Source of the DNA: Strigamia acuminata
Taxonomy: Eukaryota > Arthropoda > Chilopoda > Geophilomorpha > Linotaeniidae
DNA length: 64,000 nucleotides
NCBI GenBank assembly: GCA_949358305.1
Contig: OX442321.1
Location: 4,799,605-4,863,604, forward strand
Reading direction: 5' to 3'
Positions 1 to 13,871 of the stretch are shown here, piece after piece. The notes beneath the pieces are model-generated. The model had not been told where the DNA came from and did not search any database. It was given only the letters and a program-made list of their open reading frames with translations. Numbering within the stretch: position 1 is the first letter of the stretch; the number at the start of each line of letters is the position of its first letter. The position numbers were made by a program, and so were the translations under genes.

Positions 1-3000
1 CAAACACTGCAAATTTTTCCGAAAGCGCACCCTCACTTCAAACACCCATAAAAAGAGAACCATACACAGGAAAAATCCCAAACTTTTTTTGGCACTTCCT
101 TGACTCATCCCTAAGACACTCAACAAGTTTCAGCACCTCACACCTTCAGATACTTGAGTTACACACTCCCAAACATTGCAACCTTTTCAGAAATCGCACC
201 CTCACTTTAAACACCCATAAAAAGAGAACCATACACAGGAAAAATCCCAAACTTTTTTTGGCACTTCCTTGACTCATCCCTAAGACACTCACCAAGTTTC
301 AGCACCTCACACCTTCAGATACTTGAGTTACGCACTCCCAAACACTGCAAATTATTTCGAACTTTTCAACTTTTTCCGAAATCGCACCCTCACTTCAAAC
401 ACCCATAAAAAGAGAACCATACACACGAAAAATCCCAAATTTTTTTTTGGCACTTCCTTGACTCATCCCTAAGACACTCAACAAGTTTCAGCACCTCACA
501 CCTTCAGATACTTGAGTTACACACTCCCAAACATTGCAACCTTTTCAGAAATCGCACCCTCACTTTAAACACCCATAAAAAGAGAACCATACACAGGAAA
601 AATCCCAAACTTTTTTTGGCACTTCCTGGACTCATCCCTAAGACACTCACCAAGTTTCAGCACCTCACACCTTCAGATACTTGAGTTACATATTCACAAA
701 CACTGCAAATTTTTCCGAAAGCGCACCCTCACTTCAAACACCCATAAAAAGAGAACCATACACAGGAAAAATCCCAAACTTTTTTTGGCACTTCCTTGAC
801 TCATCCCTAAGACACTCACCAAGTTTCAGCACCTCACACCTTCAGGTAGTTGAGTTACACACTCCCAAACATTGCAACTTTTTCCGAAATCGCACCCTCA
901 CTTCAAACACCCATAAAAAGAGAACCATACACAGGAAAAATCCCAAACTTTTTTTGGCACTTCCTTGACTCATCCCTAAGACACTCACCAAGTTTCAGCA
1001 CCTCACACCTTCAGATACTTGAGTTACGCACTCCCAAACATTGCAACTTTTTCAGAAATCGCACCCTCACTTCAAACACCCATAAAAAGAGAACCATACA
1101 CAGGAAAAATCCCAAACTTTTTTTGGCACTTCCTTGACTCATCCCTAAGACACTCACCAAGTTTCAGCACCTCACACCTTCAGGTAGTTGAGTTACACAC
1201 TCCCAAACATTGCAACTTTTTCCGAAATCGCACCCTCACTTCAAACACCCATAAAAAGAGAACCATACACAGGAAAAATCCCAAACTTTTTTTGGCACTT
1301 CCTTGACTCATCCCTAAGACACTCACCAAGTTTCAGGACCTTACACCTTCAGATAGTTGAGTTACACACTCCCAAACATTGCAACTTTTCTCGAAATCGC
1401 ACCCGACTTCAAACACGCATAAAAAGAGAACCATACACAGGAAAAATCCCAACCTTTTTTTGGCACTTCCTTGACTCATCCCTAAGACACTCACCAAGTT
1501 TCAGCAGCTCACACCTTCAGATACTTGAGTTACATACTCACAAACACTGCAAATTTTTCAGAAATCGCACCCTCACTTCAAACACCCATAAAAAGAGAAC
1601 CATACACAGAAAAAATCCCAAACTTTTTTTGGCACTTCCTTGACTCATCCCTAAGACACTCAACAAGTTTCAGGACCTCACACCTTCAGATAGTTGAGTT
1701 ACACACTCCCAAATATTGCAACTTTTTCCGAAATCGCAACCCGACTTCAAACACCCATAAAAAGAGAACCATACACAGGAAAAACCCCAAACTTTTTTTG
1801 GCACTTCTTTGACTCATTCCTAAGACACTCACCAAGTTTCAGCACCTCACACCTTCAGATACCTGAGTTACATACTTACAAACACTGCAAATCTTTTCGA
1901 ACTTTTCAACATTTTCCAAAATCACACCCTCACTCCAAACACCCATAAAAAGAGAACCATACACAGGAAAAATCCCAAACTTTTTTTGGCACTTCCTGGA
2001 CTCATCCCTAAGACACTCACCAAGTTTCAGCACCTCACACCTTCAGATACTTGAGTTACATATTCACAAACACTGCAAATTTTTCCGAAAGCGCACCCTC
2101 ACTTCAAACACCCATAAAAAGAGAACCATACACAGGAAAAATCCCAAACTTTTTTTGGCACTTCCTTGACTCATCCCTAAGACACTCACCAAGTTTCAGC
2201 ACCTCACACCTTCAGATACTTGAGTTACGCACTCCCAAACACTGCAAATTATTTCGAACTTTTCAACTTTTTCCGAAATCGCACCCTCACTTCAAACACC
2301 CATAAAAAGAGAACCATACACACGAAAAATCCCAAATTTTTTTTGGCACTTCCTTGACTCATCCCTAAGACACTCAACAAGTTTCAGCACCTCACACCTT
2401 CAGATACTTGAGTTACACACTCCCAAACATTGCAACCTTTTCAGAAATCGCACCCTCACTTCAAACACCCATAAAAAGAGAACCATACACAGGAAAAATC
2501 CCAAACTTTTTTTGGCACTTCCTTGACTCATCCCTAAGACACTCACCAAGTTTCAGCACCTCACACCTTCAGATACTTGAGTTACGCACTCCCAAACATT
2601 GCAACTTTTTCAGAAATCGCACCCTCACTTCAAACACCCATAAAAAGAGAACCATACACAGGAAAAATCCCAAACTTTTTTTGGCACTTCCTTGACTCAT
2701 CCCTAAGACACTCACCAAGTTTCAGCACCTCACACCTTCAGGTAGTTGAGTTACACACTCCCAAACATTGCAACTTTTTCCGAAATCGCACCCTCACTTC
2801 AAACACCCATAAAAAGAGAACCATACACAGGAAAAATCCCAAACTTTTTTTGGCACTTCCTTGACTCATCCCTAAGACACTCACCAAGTTTCAGCACCTC
2901 ACACCTTCAGATACTTGAGTTACATATTCACAAACACTGCAAATTTTTCCGAAAGCGCACCCTCACTTCAAACACCCATAAAAAGAGAACCATACACAGG

Positions 3001-6000
3001 AAAAATCCCAAACTTTTTTTGGCACTTCCTTGACTCATCCCTAAGACACTCAACAAGTTTCAGCACCTCACACCTTCAGATACTTGAGTTACACACTCCC
3101 AAACATTGCAACCTTTTCAGAAATCGCACCCTCACTTTAAACACCCATAAAAAGAGAACCATACACAGGAAAAATCCCAAACTTTTTTTGGCACTTCCTT
3201 GACTCATCCCTAAGACACTCACCAAGTTTCAGCACCTCACACCTTCAGATACTTGAGTTACGCACTCCCAAACACTGCAAATTATTTCGAACTTTTCAAC
3301 TTTTTCCGAAATCGCACCCTCACTTCAAACACCCATAAAAAGAGAACCATACACACGAAAAATCCCAAATTTTTTTTTGGCACTTCCTTGACTCATCCCT
3401 AAGACACTCAACAAGTTTCAGCACCTCACACCTTCAGATACTTGAGTTACACACTCCCAAACATTGCAACCTTTTCAGAAATCGCACCCTCACTTTAAAC
3501 ACCCATAAAAAGAGAACCATACACAGGAAAAATCCCAAACTTTTTTTGGCACTTCCTGGACTCATCCCTAAGACACTCACCAACTTTCAGCACCTCACAC
3601 CTTCAGATACTTGAGTTACATATTCACAAACACTGCAAATTTTTCCGAAAGCGCACCCTCACTTCAAACACCCATAAAAAGAGAACCATACACAGGAAAA
3701 ATCCCAAACTTTTTTTGGCACTTCCTTGACTCATCCCTAAGACACTCACCAAGTTTCAGCACCTCACACCTTCAGGTAGTTGAGTTACACACTCCCAAAC
3801 ATTGCAACTTTTTCCGAAATCGCACCCTCACTTCAAACACCCATAAAAAGAGAACCATACACAGGAAAAATCCCAAACTTTTTTTGGCACTTCCTTGACT
3901 CATCCCTAAGACACTCACCAAGTTTCAGCACCTCACACCTTCAGATACTTGAGTTACGCACTCCCAAACATTGCAACTTTTTCAGAAATCGCACCCTCAC
4001 TTCAAACACCCATAAAAAGAGAACCATACACAGGAAAAATCCCAAACTTTTTTTGGCACTTCCTTGACTCATCCCTAAGACACTCACCAAGTTTCAGGAC
4101 CTCACACCTTCAGATAGTTGAGTTACACACTCCCAAACATTGCAACTTTTCTCGAAATCGCACCCGACTTCAAACACGCATAAAAAGAGAACCATACACA
4201 GGAAAAATCCCAACCTTTTTTTGGCACTTCCTTGACTCATCCCTAAGACACTCACCAAGTTTCAGCAGCTCACACCTTCAGATACTTGAGTTACATACTC
4301 ACAAACACTGCAAATTTTTCAGAAATCGCACCCTCACTTCAAACACCCATAAAAAGAGAACCATACACAGAAAAAATCCCAAACTTTTTTTGGCACTTCC
4401 TTGACTCATCCCTAAGACACTCACCAAGTTTCAGCACCTCACACCTTCAGATACTTGAGTTACGCACTCCCAAACATTGCAACTTTTTCAGAAATCGCAC
4501 CCTCACTTCAAACACCCATAAAAAGAGAACCATACACAGGAAAAATCCCAAACTTTTTTTGCACTTCCTTGACTCATCCCTAAGACACTCACCAAGTTTC
4601 AGCACCTCACACCTTCAGATACCTGAGTTACATACTTACAAACACTGCAAATCTTTTCGAACTTTTCAACATTTTCCAAAATCACACCCTCACTCCAAAC
4701 ACCCATAAAAAGAGAACCATACACAGGAAAAATCCCAAACTTTTTTTGGCACTTCCTGGACTCATCCCTAAGACACTCACCAAGTTTCAGCACCTCACAC
4801 CTTCAGATACTTGAGTTACATATTCACAAACACTGCAAATTTTTCCGAAAGCGCACCCTCACTTCAAACACCCATAAAAAGAGAACCATACACAGGAAAA
4901 ATCCCAAACTTTTTTTGGCACTTCCTTGACTCATCCCTAAGACACTCACCAAGTTTCAGCACCTCACACCTTCAGATACTTGAGTTACGCACTCCCAAAC
5001 ACTGCAAATTATTTCGAACTTTTCAACTTTTTCCGAAATCGCACCCTCACTTCAAACACCCATAAAAAGAGAACCATACACACGAAAAATCCCAAATTTT
5101 TTTTGGCACTTCCTTGACTCATCCCTAAGACACTCACCAAGTTTCAGCACCTCACACCTTCAGGTAGTTGAGTTACATATTCACAAACACTGCAAATTTT
5201 TCCGAAAGCGCACCCTCACTTCAAACACCCATAAAAAGAGAACCATACACAGGAAAAATCCCAAACTTTTTTTGGCACTTCCTTGACTCATCCCTAAGAC
5301 ACTCACCAAGTTTCAGCAGCTCACACCTTCAGATACTTGAGTTACATACTCACAAACACTGCAAATTTTTCAGAAATCGCACCCTCACTTCAAACACCCA
5401 TAAAAAGAGAACCATACACAGGAAAAATCCCAAACTTTTTTTGGCACTTTCTGGACTCATCCCTAAGACACTCACCAAGTTTCAGCACCTCACACCTTCA
5501 GATACTTGAGTTACATACCCACAAACACTGCAAATTTTTCCGAAATCGCACCCTCACTTCAAACACCCATAAAAAGAGAACCATACACAGGAAAAATCCC
5601 AAACTTTTTTTGGCACTTCCTTGACTCATCCCTAAGACACTCACCAAGTTTCAGCACCTCACACCTTCAGGTAGTTGAGTTACACACTCCCAAACATTGC
5701 AACTTTTTCCGAAATCGCACCCTCACTTCAAACACCCATAAAAAGAGAACCATACACAGGAAAAATCCCAAACTTTTTTTGGCACTTCCTTGACTCATCC
5801 CTAAGACACTCACCAAGTTTCAGGACCTCACACCTTCAGATAGTTGAGTTACACACTCCCAAACATTGCAACTTTTCTCGAAATCGCACCCGACTTCAAA
5901 CACGCATAAAAAGAGAACCATACACAGGAAAAATCCCAAACTTTTTTTGGCACTTCCTTGACTCATCCCTAAGACACTCACCAAGTTTCAGCAGCTCACA

Positions 6001-8244
6001 CCTTCAGATACTTGAGTTACATACTCACAAACACTGCAAATTTTTCCGAAATCGCACCCTCACTTCAAACACCCATAAAAAGAGAACCATACACAGGAAA
6101 AATCCCAAACTTTTTTTGGCACTTCCTTGACTCATCCCTAAGACACTCACCAAGTTTCAGCAGCTCACACCTTCAGATACTTGAGTTACATACTCACAAA
6201 CACTGCAAATTTTTTCGAACTTTTCAACTTTTTCCGAAATCGCAACCCGACTTCAAACACCCATAAAAAGAGAACCATACACAGGAAAAATCCCAAACTT
6301 TTTTTGGCACTTCCTGGACTCATCCCTAAGACACTCACCAAGTTTCAGGACCTCACACCTTCAGATAGTTGAGTTACACACTCCCAAACATTGCAACTTT
6401 TCTCGAAATCGCACCCGACTTCAAACACGCATAAAAAGAGAACCATACACAGGAAAAATCCCAAACTTTTTTTGGCACTTCCTTGACTCATCCCTAAGAC
6501 ACTCACCAAGTTTCAGCACCTCACACCTTCAGATACTTGAGTTACATATTCACAAACACTGCAAATTTTTCCGAAAGCGCACCCTCACTTCAAACACCCA
6601 TAAAAAGAGAACCATACACAGGAAAAATCCCAAACTTTTTTTGGCACTTCCTTGACTCATCCCTAAGACACTCACCAAGTTTCAGCACCTCACACCTTCA
6701 GATACTTGAGTTACGCACTCCCAAACATTGCAACTTTTTCAGAAATCGCACCCTTACTTCAAACACCCATAAAAAGAGAACCATACACAGGAAAAATCCC
6801 AAACTTTTTTTGGCACTTCCTTGACTCATCCCTAAGACACTCACCAAGTTTCAGCACCTCACACCTTCAGGTAGTTGAGTTACACACTCCCAAACATTGC
6901 AACTTTTTCCGAAATCGCACCCTCACTTCAAACACCCATAAAAAGAGAACCATACACAGGAAAAATCCCAAACTTTTTTTGGCACTTCCTTGACTCATCC
7001 CTAAGACACTCACCAAGTTTCAGGACCTCACACCTTCAGATAGTTGAGTTACACACTCCCAAACATTGCAACTTTTCTCGAAATCGCACCCGACTTCAAA
7101 CACGCATAAAAAGAGAACCATACACAGGAAAAATCCCAAACTTTTTTTGGCACTTCCTTGACTCATCCCTAAGACACTCACCAAGTTTCAGCAGCTCACA
7201 CCTTCAGATACTTGAGTTACATACTCACAAACACTGCAAATTTTTCAGAAATCGCACCCTCACTTCAAACACCCATAAAAAGAGAACCATACACAGGAAA
7301 AATCCCAAACTTTTTTTGGCACTTCCTGGACTCATCCCTAAGACACTCACCAAGTTTCAGCACCTCACACCTTCAGATACTTGAGTTACATACCCACAAA
7401 CACTGCAAATTTTTCCGAAATCGCACCCTCACTTCAAACACCCATAAAAAGAGAACCATACACAGGAAAAATCCCAAACTTTTTTTGGCACTTCCTTGAC
7501 TCATCCCTAAGACACTCACCAAGTTTCAGCACCTCACACCTTCAGGTAGTTGAGTTACACACTCCCAAACATTGCAACTTTTTCCGAAATCGCACCCTCA
7601 CTTCAAACACCCATAAAAAGAGAACCATACACAGGAAAAATCCCAAACTTTTTTTGGCACTTCCTTGACTCATCCCTAAGACACTCACCAAGTTTCAGCA
7701 CCTCACACCTTCAGGTAGTTGAGTTACACACTCCCAAACATTGCAACTTTTTCCGAAATCGCACCCTCACTTCAAACACCCATAAAAAGAGAACCATACA
7801 CAGGAAAAATCCCAAACTTTTTTTGGCACTTCCTTGACTCATCCCTAAGACACTCACCAAGTTTCAGCAGCTCACACCTTCAGATACTTGAGTTACATAC
7901 TCACAAACACTGCAAATTTTTTCGAACTTTTCAACTTTTTCCGAAATCGCAACCCGACTTCAAACACCCATAAAAAGAGAACCATACACAGGAAAAATCC
8001 CAAACTTTTTTTGGCACTTCCTTGACTCATCCCTAAGACACTCACCAAGTTTCAGCACCTCACACCTTCAGATACTTGAGTTACGCACTCCCAAACATTG
8101 CAACTTTTTCAGAAATCGCACCCTTACTTCAAACACCCATAAAAAGAGAACCATACACAGGAAAAATCCCAAACTTTTTTTGGCACTTCCTTGACTCATC
8201 CCTAAGACACTCACCAAGTTTCAGCACCTCACACCTTCAGGTAG

Positions 8245-9594
8245 TTGAGTTACACACTCCCAAACATTGCAACTTTTTCCGAAATCGCACCCTCACTTCA
8301 AACACCCATAAAAAGAGAACCATACACAGGAAAAATCCCAAACTTTTTTTGGCACTTCCTTGACTCATCCCTAAGACACTCACCAAGTTTCAGGACCTCA
8401 CACCTTCAGATAGTTGAGTTACACACTCCCAAACATTGCAACTTTTCTCGCAATCGCACCCGACTTCAAACACGCATAAAAAGAGAACCATACACAGGAA
8501 AAATCCCAAACTTTTTTTGGCACTTCCTTGACTCATCCCTAAGACACTCACCAAGTTTCAGCAGCTCACACCTTCAGATACTTGAGTTACATACTCACAA
8601 ACACTGCAAATTTTTCAGAAATCGCACCCTCACTTCAAACACCCATAAAAAGAGAACCATACACAGGAAAAATTACAAACTTTTTTTGGCACTTCCTTGA
8701 CTCATCCCTAAGACACTCACCAAGTTTCAGCACCTCACACCTTCAGGTAGTTGAGTTACACACTCCCAAACATTGCAACTTTTTCCGAAATCGCACCCTC
8801 ACTTCAAACACCCATAAAAAGAGAACCATACACAGGAAAAATCCCAAACTTTTTTTGGCACTTCCTTGACTCATCCCTAAGACACTCACCAAGTTTCAGC
8901 ACCTCACACCTTCAGGTAGTTGAGTTACACACTCCCAAACATTGCAACTTTTTCCGAAATCGCACCCTCACTTCAAACACCCATAAAAAGAGAACCATAC
9001 ACAGGAAAAATCCCAAACTTTTTTTGGCACTTCCTTGACTCATCCCTAAGACACTCACCAAGTTTCAGGACCTCACACCTTCAGATAGTTGAGTTACACA
9101 CTCCCAAACATTGCAACTTTTCTCGCAATCGCACCCGACTTCAAACACGCATAAAAAGAGAACCATACACAGGAAAAATCCCAAACTTTTTTTGGCACTT
9201 CCTTGACTCATCCCTAAGACACTCACCAAGTTTCAGCAGCTCACACCTTCAGATACTTGAGTTACATACTCACAAACACTGCAAATTTTTCAGAAATCGC
9301 ACCCTCACTTCAAACACCCATAAAAAGAGAACCATACACAGGAAAAATTACAAACTTTTTTTGGCACTTCCTTGACTCATCCCTAAGACACTCACCAAGT
9401 TTCAGCACCTCACACCTTCAGGTAGTTGAGTTACACACTCCCAAACATTGCAACTTTTTCCGAAATCGCACCCTCACTTCAAACACCCATAAAAAGAGAA
9501 CCATACACAGGAAAAATCCCAAACTTTTTTTGGCACTTCCTTGACTCATCCCTAAGACACTCACCAAGTTTCAGGACCTCACACCTTCAGATAG
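8245..9594. repeat. Recent 675-bp tandem duplication inside the satellite
   Basis: Two adjacent blocks of four monomers (8245-8919 and 8920-9594) share private variants found nowhere else that I could see: a CTCGCAATCGC variant near 8449 and 9124, and AAAATTACAAAC near 8670 and 9345, both exactly 675 bp apart. This shows one recent unequal exchange. Blocks of the same 675-bp spacing recur at 9426 and 10101 with the common variants. Confidence 0.85.
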
Positions 9595-12500
9595 TTGAGT
9601 TACACACTCCCAAACATTGCAACTTTTCTCGAAATCGCACCCGACTTCAAACACGCATAAAAAGAGAACCATACACAGGAAAAATCCCAAACTTTTTTTG
9701 GCACTTCCTTGACTCATCCCTAAGACACTCACCAAGTTTCAGCAGCTCACACCTTCAGATACTTGAGTTACATACTCACAAACACTGCAAATTTTTCAGA
9801 AATTGCACCCTCACTTCAAACACCCATAAAAAGAGAACCATACACAGGAAAAATCCCAAACTTTTTTTGGCACTTCCTGGACTCATCCCTAAGACACTCA
9901 CCAAGTTTCAGCACCTCACACCTTCAGATACTTGAGTTACATACCCACAAACACTGCAAATTTTTCCGAAATCGCACCCTCACTTCAAACACCCATAAAA
10001 AGAGAACCATACACAGGAAAAATCCCAAACTTTTTTTGGCACTTCCTTGACTCATCCCTAAGACACTCACCAAGTTTCAGCACCTCACACCTTCAGGTAG
10101 TTGAGTTACACACTCCCAAACATTGCAACTTTTTCCGAAATCGCACCCTCACTTCAAACACCCATAAAAAGAGAACCATACACAGGAAAAATCCCAAACT
10201 TTTTTTGGCACTTCCTTGACTCATCCCTAAGACACTCACCAAGTTTCAGGACCTCACACCTTCAGATAGTTGAGTTACACACTCCCAAACATTGCAACTT
10301 TTCTCGAAATCGCACCCGACTTCAAACACGCATAAAAAGAGAACCATACACAGGAAAAATCCCAAACTTTTTTTGGCACTTCCTTGACTCATCCCTAAGA
10401 CACTCACCAAGTTTCAGCAGCTCACACCTTCAGATACTTGAGTTACATACTCACAAACACTGCAAATTTTTCAGAAATCGCACCCTCACTTCAAACACCC
10501 ATAAAAAGAGAACCATACACAGGAAAAATCCCAAACTTTTTTTGGCATTTCCTGGACTCATCCCTAAGACACTCACCAAGTTTCAGCACCTCACACCTTC
10601 AGATACTTGAGTTACATACCCACAAACACTGCAAATTTTTCCGAAATCGCACCCTCACTTCAAACACCCATAAAAAGAGAACCATACACAGGAAAAATCC
10701 CAAACTTTTTTTGGCACTTCCTTGACTCATCCCTAAGACACTCACCAAGTTTCAGCAGCTCACACCTTCAGATACTTGAGTTACATACTCACAAACACTG
10801 CAAATTTTTTCAAACTTTTCAACTTTTTCCGAAATCGCAACCCGACTTCAAACACCCATAAAAAGAGAACCATACACAGGAAAAATCCCAAACTTTTTTT
10901 GGCACTTCCTTGACTCATCCCTAAGACACTCACCAAGTTTCAGCACCTCACACCTTCAGATACTTGAGTTACATATTCACAAACACTGCAAATTTTTCCG
11001 AAAGCGCACCCTCACTTCAAACACCCATAAAAAGAGAACCATACACAGGAAAAATCCCAAACTTTTTTTGGCACTTCCTTGACTCACCCCTAAGACACTC
11101 ACCAAGTTTCAGCACCTCACACCTTCAGATACTTGAGTTACGCACTCCCAAACATTGCAACTTTTTCAGAAATCGCACCCTCACTTCAAACACCCATAAA
11201 AAGAGAACCATACACAGGAAAAATCCCTAACTTTTTTTGGCACTTCCTTGACTCATCCCTAAGACACTCACCAAGTTTCAGCACCTCACACCTTCAGGTA
11301 GTTGAGTTACACACTCCCAAACATTGCAACTTTTTCCGAAATCGCACCCTCACTTCAAACACCCATAAAAAGAGAACCATACACAGGAAAAATCCCAAAC
11401 TTTTTTTGGCACTTCCTTGACTCATCCCTAAGACACTCACCAAGTTTCAGGACCTCACACCTTCAGATAGTTGAGTTACACACTCCCAAACATTGCAACT
11501 TTTCTCGAAATCGCACCCGACTTCAAACACGCATAAAAAGAGAACCATACACAGGAAAAATCCCAAACTTTTTTTGGCACTTCCTTGACTCATCCCTAAG
11601 ACACTCACCAAGTTTCAGCAGCTCACACCTTCAGATACTTGAGTTACATACTCACAAACACTGCAAATTTTTCAGAAATCGCACCCTTACTTCAAACACC
11701 CATAAAAAGAGAACCATACACAGGAAAAATCCCAAACTTTTTTTGGCACTTCCTGGACTCATCCCTAAGACACTCACCAAGTTTCAGCACCTCACACCTT
11801 CAGATACTTGAGTTACATACCCACAAACACTGCAAATTTTTCCGAAATCGCACCCTCACTTCAAACACCCATAAAAAGAGAACCATACACAGGAAAAATC
11901 CCAAACTTTTTTTGGCACTTCCTTGACTCATCCCTAAGACACTCACCAAGTTTCAGCAGCTCACACCTTCAGATACTTGAGTTACATACTCACAAACACT
12001 GCAAATTTTTTCAAACTTTTCAACTTTTTCCGAAATCGCAACCCGACTTCAAACACCCATAAAAAGAGAACCATACACAGAAAAAATCCCAAACTTTTTT
12101 TGGCACTTCCTTGACTCATCTTTAAGACACTCACCAAGTTTCAGCACCTCACACCTTCAGATACTTGAGTTACATACTCACAAACACTGCAAATTTTTTC
12201 GAACTTTTCAACTTATTCCGAAATCGCAACCCGACTTCAAACACCCATAAAACGAGAACCATACACAGGAAAAATCCCAAACTTTTTTTGGCACTTCCTT
12301 GACTCATCCCTAAGACACTCACCAAGTTTCAGCACCTCACACCTTCAGATACTTGAGTTACATACTCACAAACACTGCAAATTTTTCAGAAATCGCACCC
12401 TCACTTCAAACACCCATAAAAAGAGAACCATACACAGGAAAAATCCCAAACTTTTTTTGGCACTTCCTTGACTCATCCCTAAGACACTCACCAAGTTTCA

Positions 12501-12699
12501 GCAGCTCACACCTTCAGATACTTAAGTTACATACTCACAAACACTGCAAATTTTTTCAAACTTTTCAACTTTTTCCGAAATCGCAACCCGACTTCAAACA
12601 CCCATAAAAAGAGAACCATACACAGGAAAAATCCCAAACTTTTTTTGGCACTTCCTTGACTCATCCCTAAGACACTCACCAAGTTTCAGCACCTCACAC

Positions 12700-13685
12700 C
12701 TTCAGATACTTGAGTTACACACTCCCAAACATTGCAACCTTTATCGAACATTGCAACTTTTTCCGAAATTGCAACCCGACTTCAAACACCCATAAAAAGA
12801 GAACCATACACAGAAAAAATCCCAAACTTTTTTTGGCACTTCCTTGACTCATCCCTAAGACACTCACCAAGTTTCAGCACCTCACACCTTCAGATACTTG
12901 AGTTACACACTCCCAAACATTGCAACCTTTATCGAACATTGCAACTTTTTCCGAAATTGCAACCCGACTTCAAACACCCATAAAACGAGAACCATACACA
13001 GGAAAAATCCCAAACTTTTTTTGGCACTTCCTTGACTCATCCCTAAGACAGTCAACAAGTTTCAGGACCTCACACCTTCAGATAGTTGAGTTACACACTC
13101 GCAAACATTGCAATTTTTCCCGAAATCGCGCCCGACTTCAAACACCCATAAAAAGAGAACCATACACAGGAAACTTCCCAAACCTTTTTTGGCACTTCCT
13201 TGACTCATCCCTAAGACAGTCAACAAGTTTCAGGACCTCACACCTTCAGATAGTTGAGTTACACACTCCCAAACATTGCAACCTTTATCGAACATTGCAA
13301 CTTTTTCCGAAATTGCAACCCGACTTCAAACACCCATAAAACGAGAACCATACACAGGAAAAATCCCAAACTTTTTTTGGCACTTCCTTGACTCATCCCT
13401 AAGACAGTCAACAAGTTTCAGGACCTCACACCTTCAGATAGTTGAGTTACACACTCGCAAACATTGCAATTTTTCCCGAAATCGCGCCCGACTTCAAACA
13501 CCCATAAAAAGAGAACCATACACAGGAAACTTCCCAAACCTTTTTTGGCACTTCCTTGACTCATCCCTAAGACAGTCAACAAGTTTCAGGACCTCACACC
13601 TTCAGATAGTTGAGTTACACACTCCCAAACATTGCAACTTTTATCAAACATTGCAACTTTTCCCGAAATCGCACCCGACTTAACT
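12700..13685. repeat. Diverged right edge of the satellite
   Basis: The last monomers differ from the main array. They carry a CTTTATCGAACATTGCAAC segment that makes them about 188 bp, and CCCGACTTC in place of CCCTCACTTC. A 356-bp pair (188 + 168) starting at 12920 is repeated almost exactly at 13276. The array then passes into unique sequence within a few bases of 13685. Sequence decay at an array edge is usual where homogenisation by unequal exchange is weak. Confidence 0.8.
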
Positions 13686-13686
13686 T

Positions 13687-13871
13687 AAACTAAAAATATT
13701 CATCAACATTGAGGCCTTTCTTTCTTTATCTCTATCAAACTTCTATAAGTAAAAATTGAGACCAAACTTTTATCAACTTAAATTGAACTTGCAACAAATT
13801 CAGTCTTATACTTTCACAGAAATTAACGTTTTATTGCATAACTTTGGATACTCAATTGACTTCAATAGATC
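13687..13871 (+). promoter_or_regulatory. Upstream region of the first DEG/ENaC gene
   Basis: Only about 190 bp separate the satellite from the first ATG of the channel cluster. The stretch at 13690-13760 (motifs AAACTAAAAATATTCA, GAGGCCTTTC and CTTCTATAAGT) recurs at about 16422-16490, upstream of the decayed channel copy, so it is probably a conserved promoter segment. CTATAAGT could serve as a TATA-like element. Function is inferred only from the duplication. Confidence 0.4.

Larger units (their letters stand above)
1..13685. repeat. Satellite DNA array, about 169-bp monomer with 188-bp variants
   Basis: About 80 head-to-tail copies of a monomer, mostly 169 bp, with 168-bp and about 188-bp forms; the long form carries an extra segment of about 20 bp around TTTCGAACTTTTCAAC. 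The array begins inside a monomer at base 1, so it extends leftward, and it stops abruptly near 13685. The + strand is poor in G. Almost every monomer carries TGACTCA, and some carry GGACTCA instead. Higher-order structure is visible: bases 1 to about 1340 recur at an offset of 2930, the following block to about 2400 recurs at an offset of 2760-2761, and 675-bp four-monomer units recur further right. A monomer length near that of a nucleosome is typical of centromeric or pericentromeric satellites, but location on the chromosome is inference. No gene is supported inside it; frames open across monomers because 169 is not a multiple of three. Confidence 0.97.

Noticed and set aside
681-13683. 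Dozens of 84-169-codon open frames in the satellite
   Set aside because: They repeat the same monomer in rotating frames because 169 is not a multiple of three; no start context, splice signal or unique sequence supports them.
1-13685. Possible CRISPR-like array
   Set aside because: There are no unique spacers; the whole monomer is repeated, and the genome is clearly animal.
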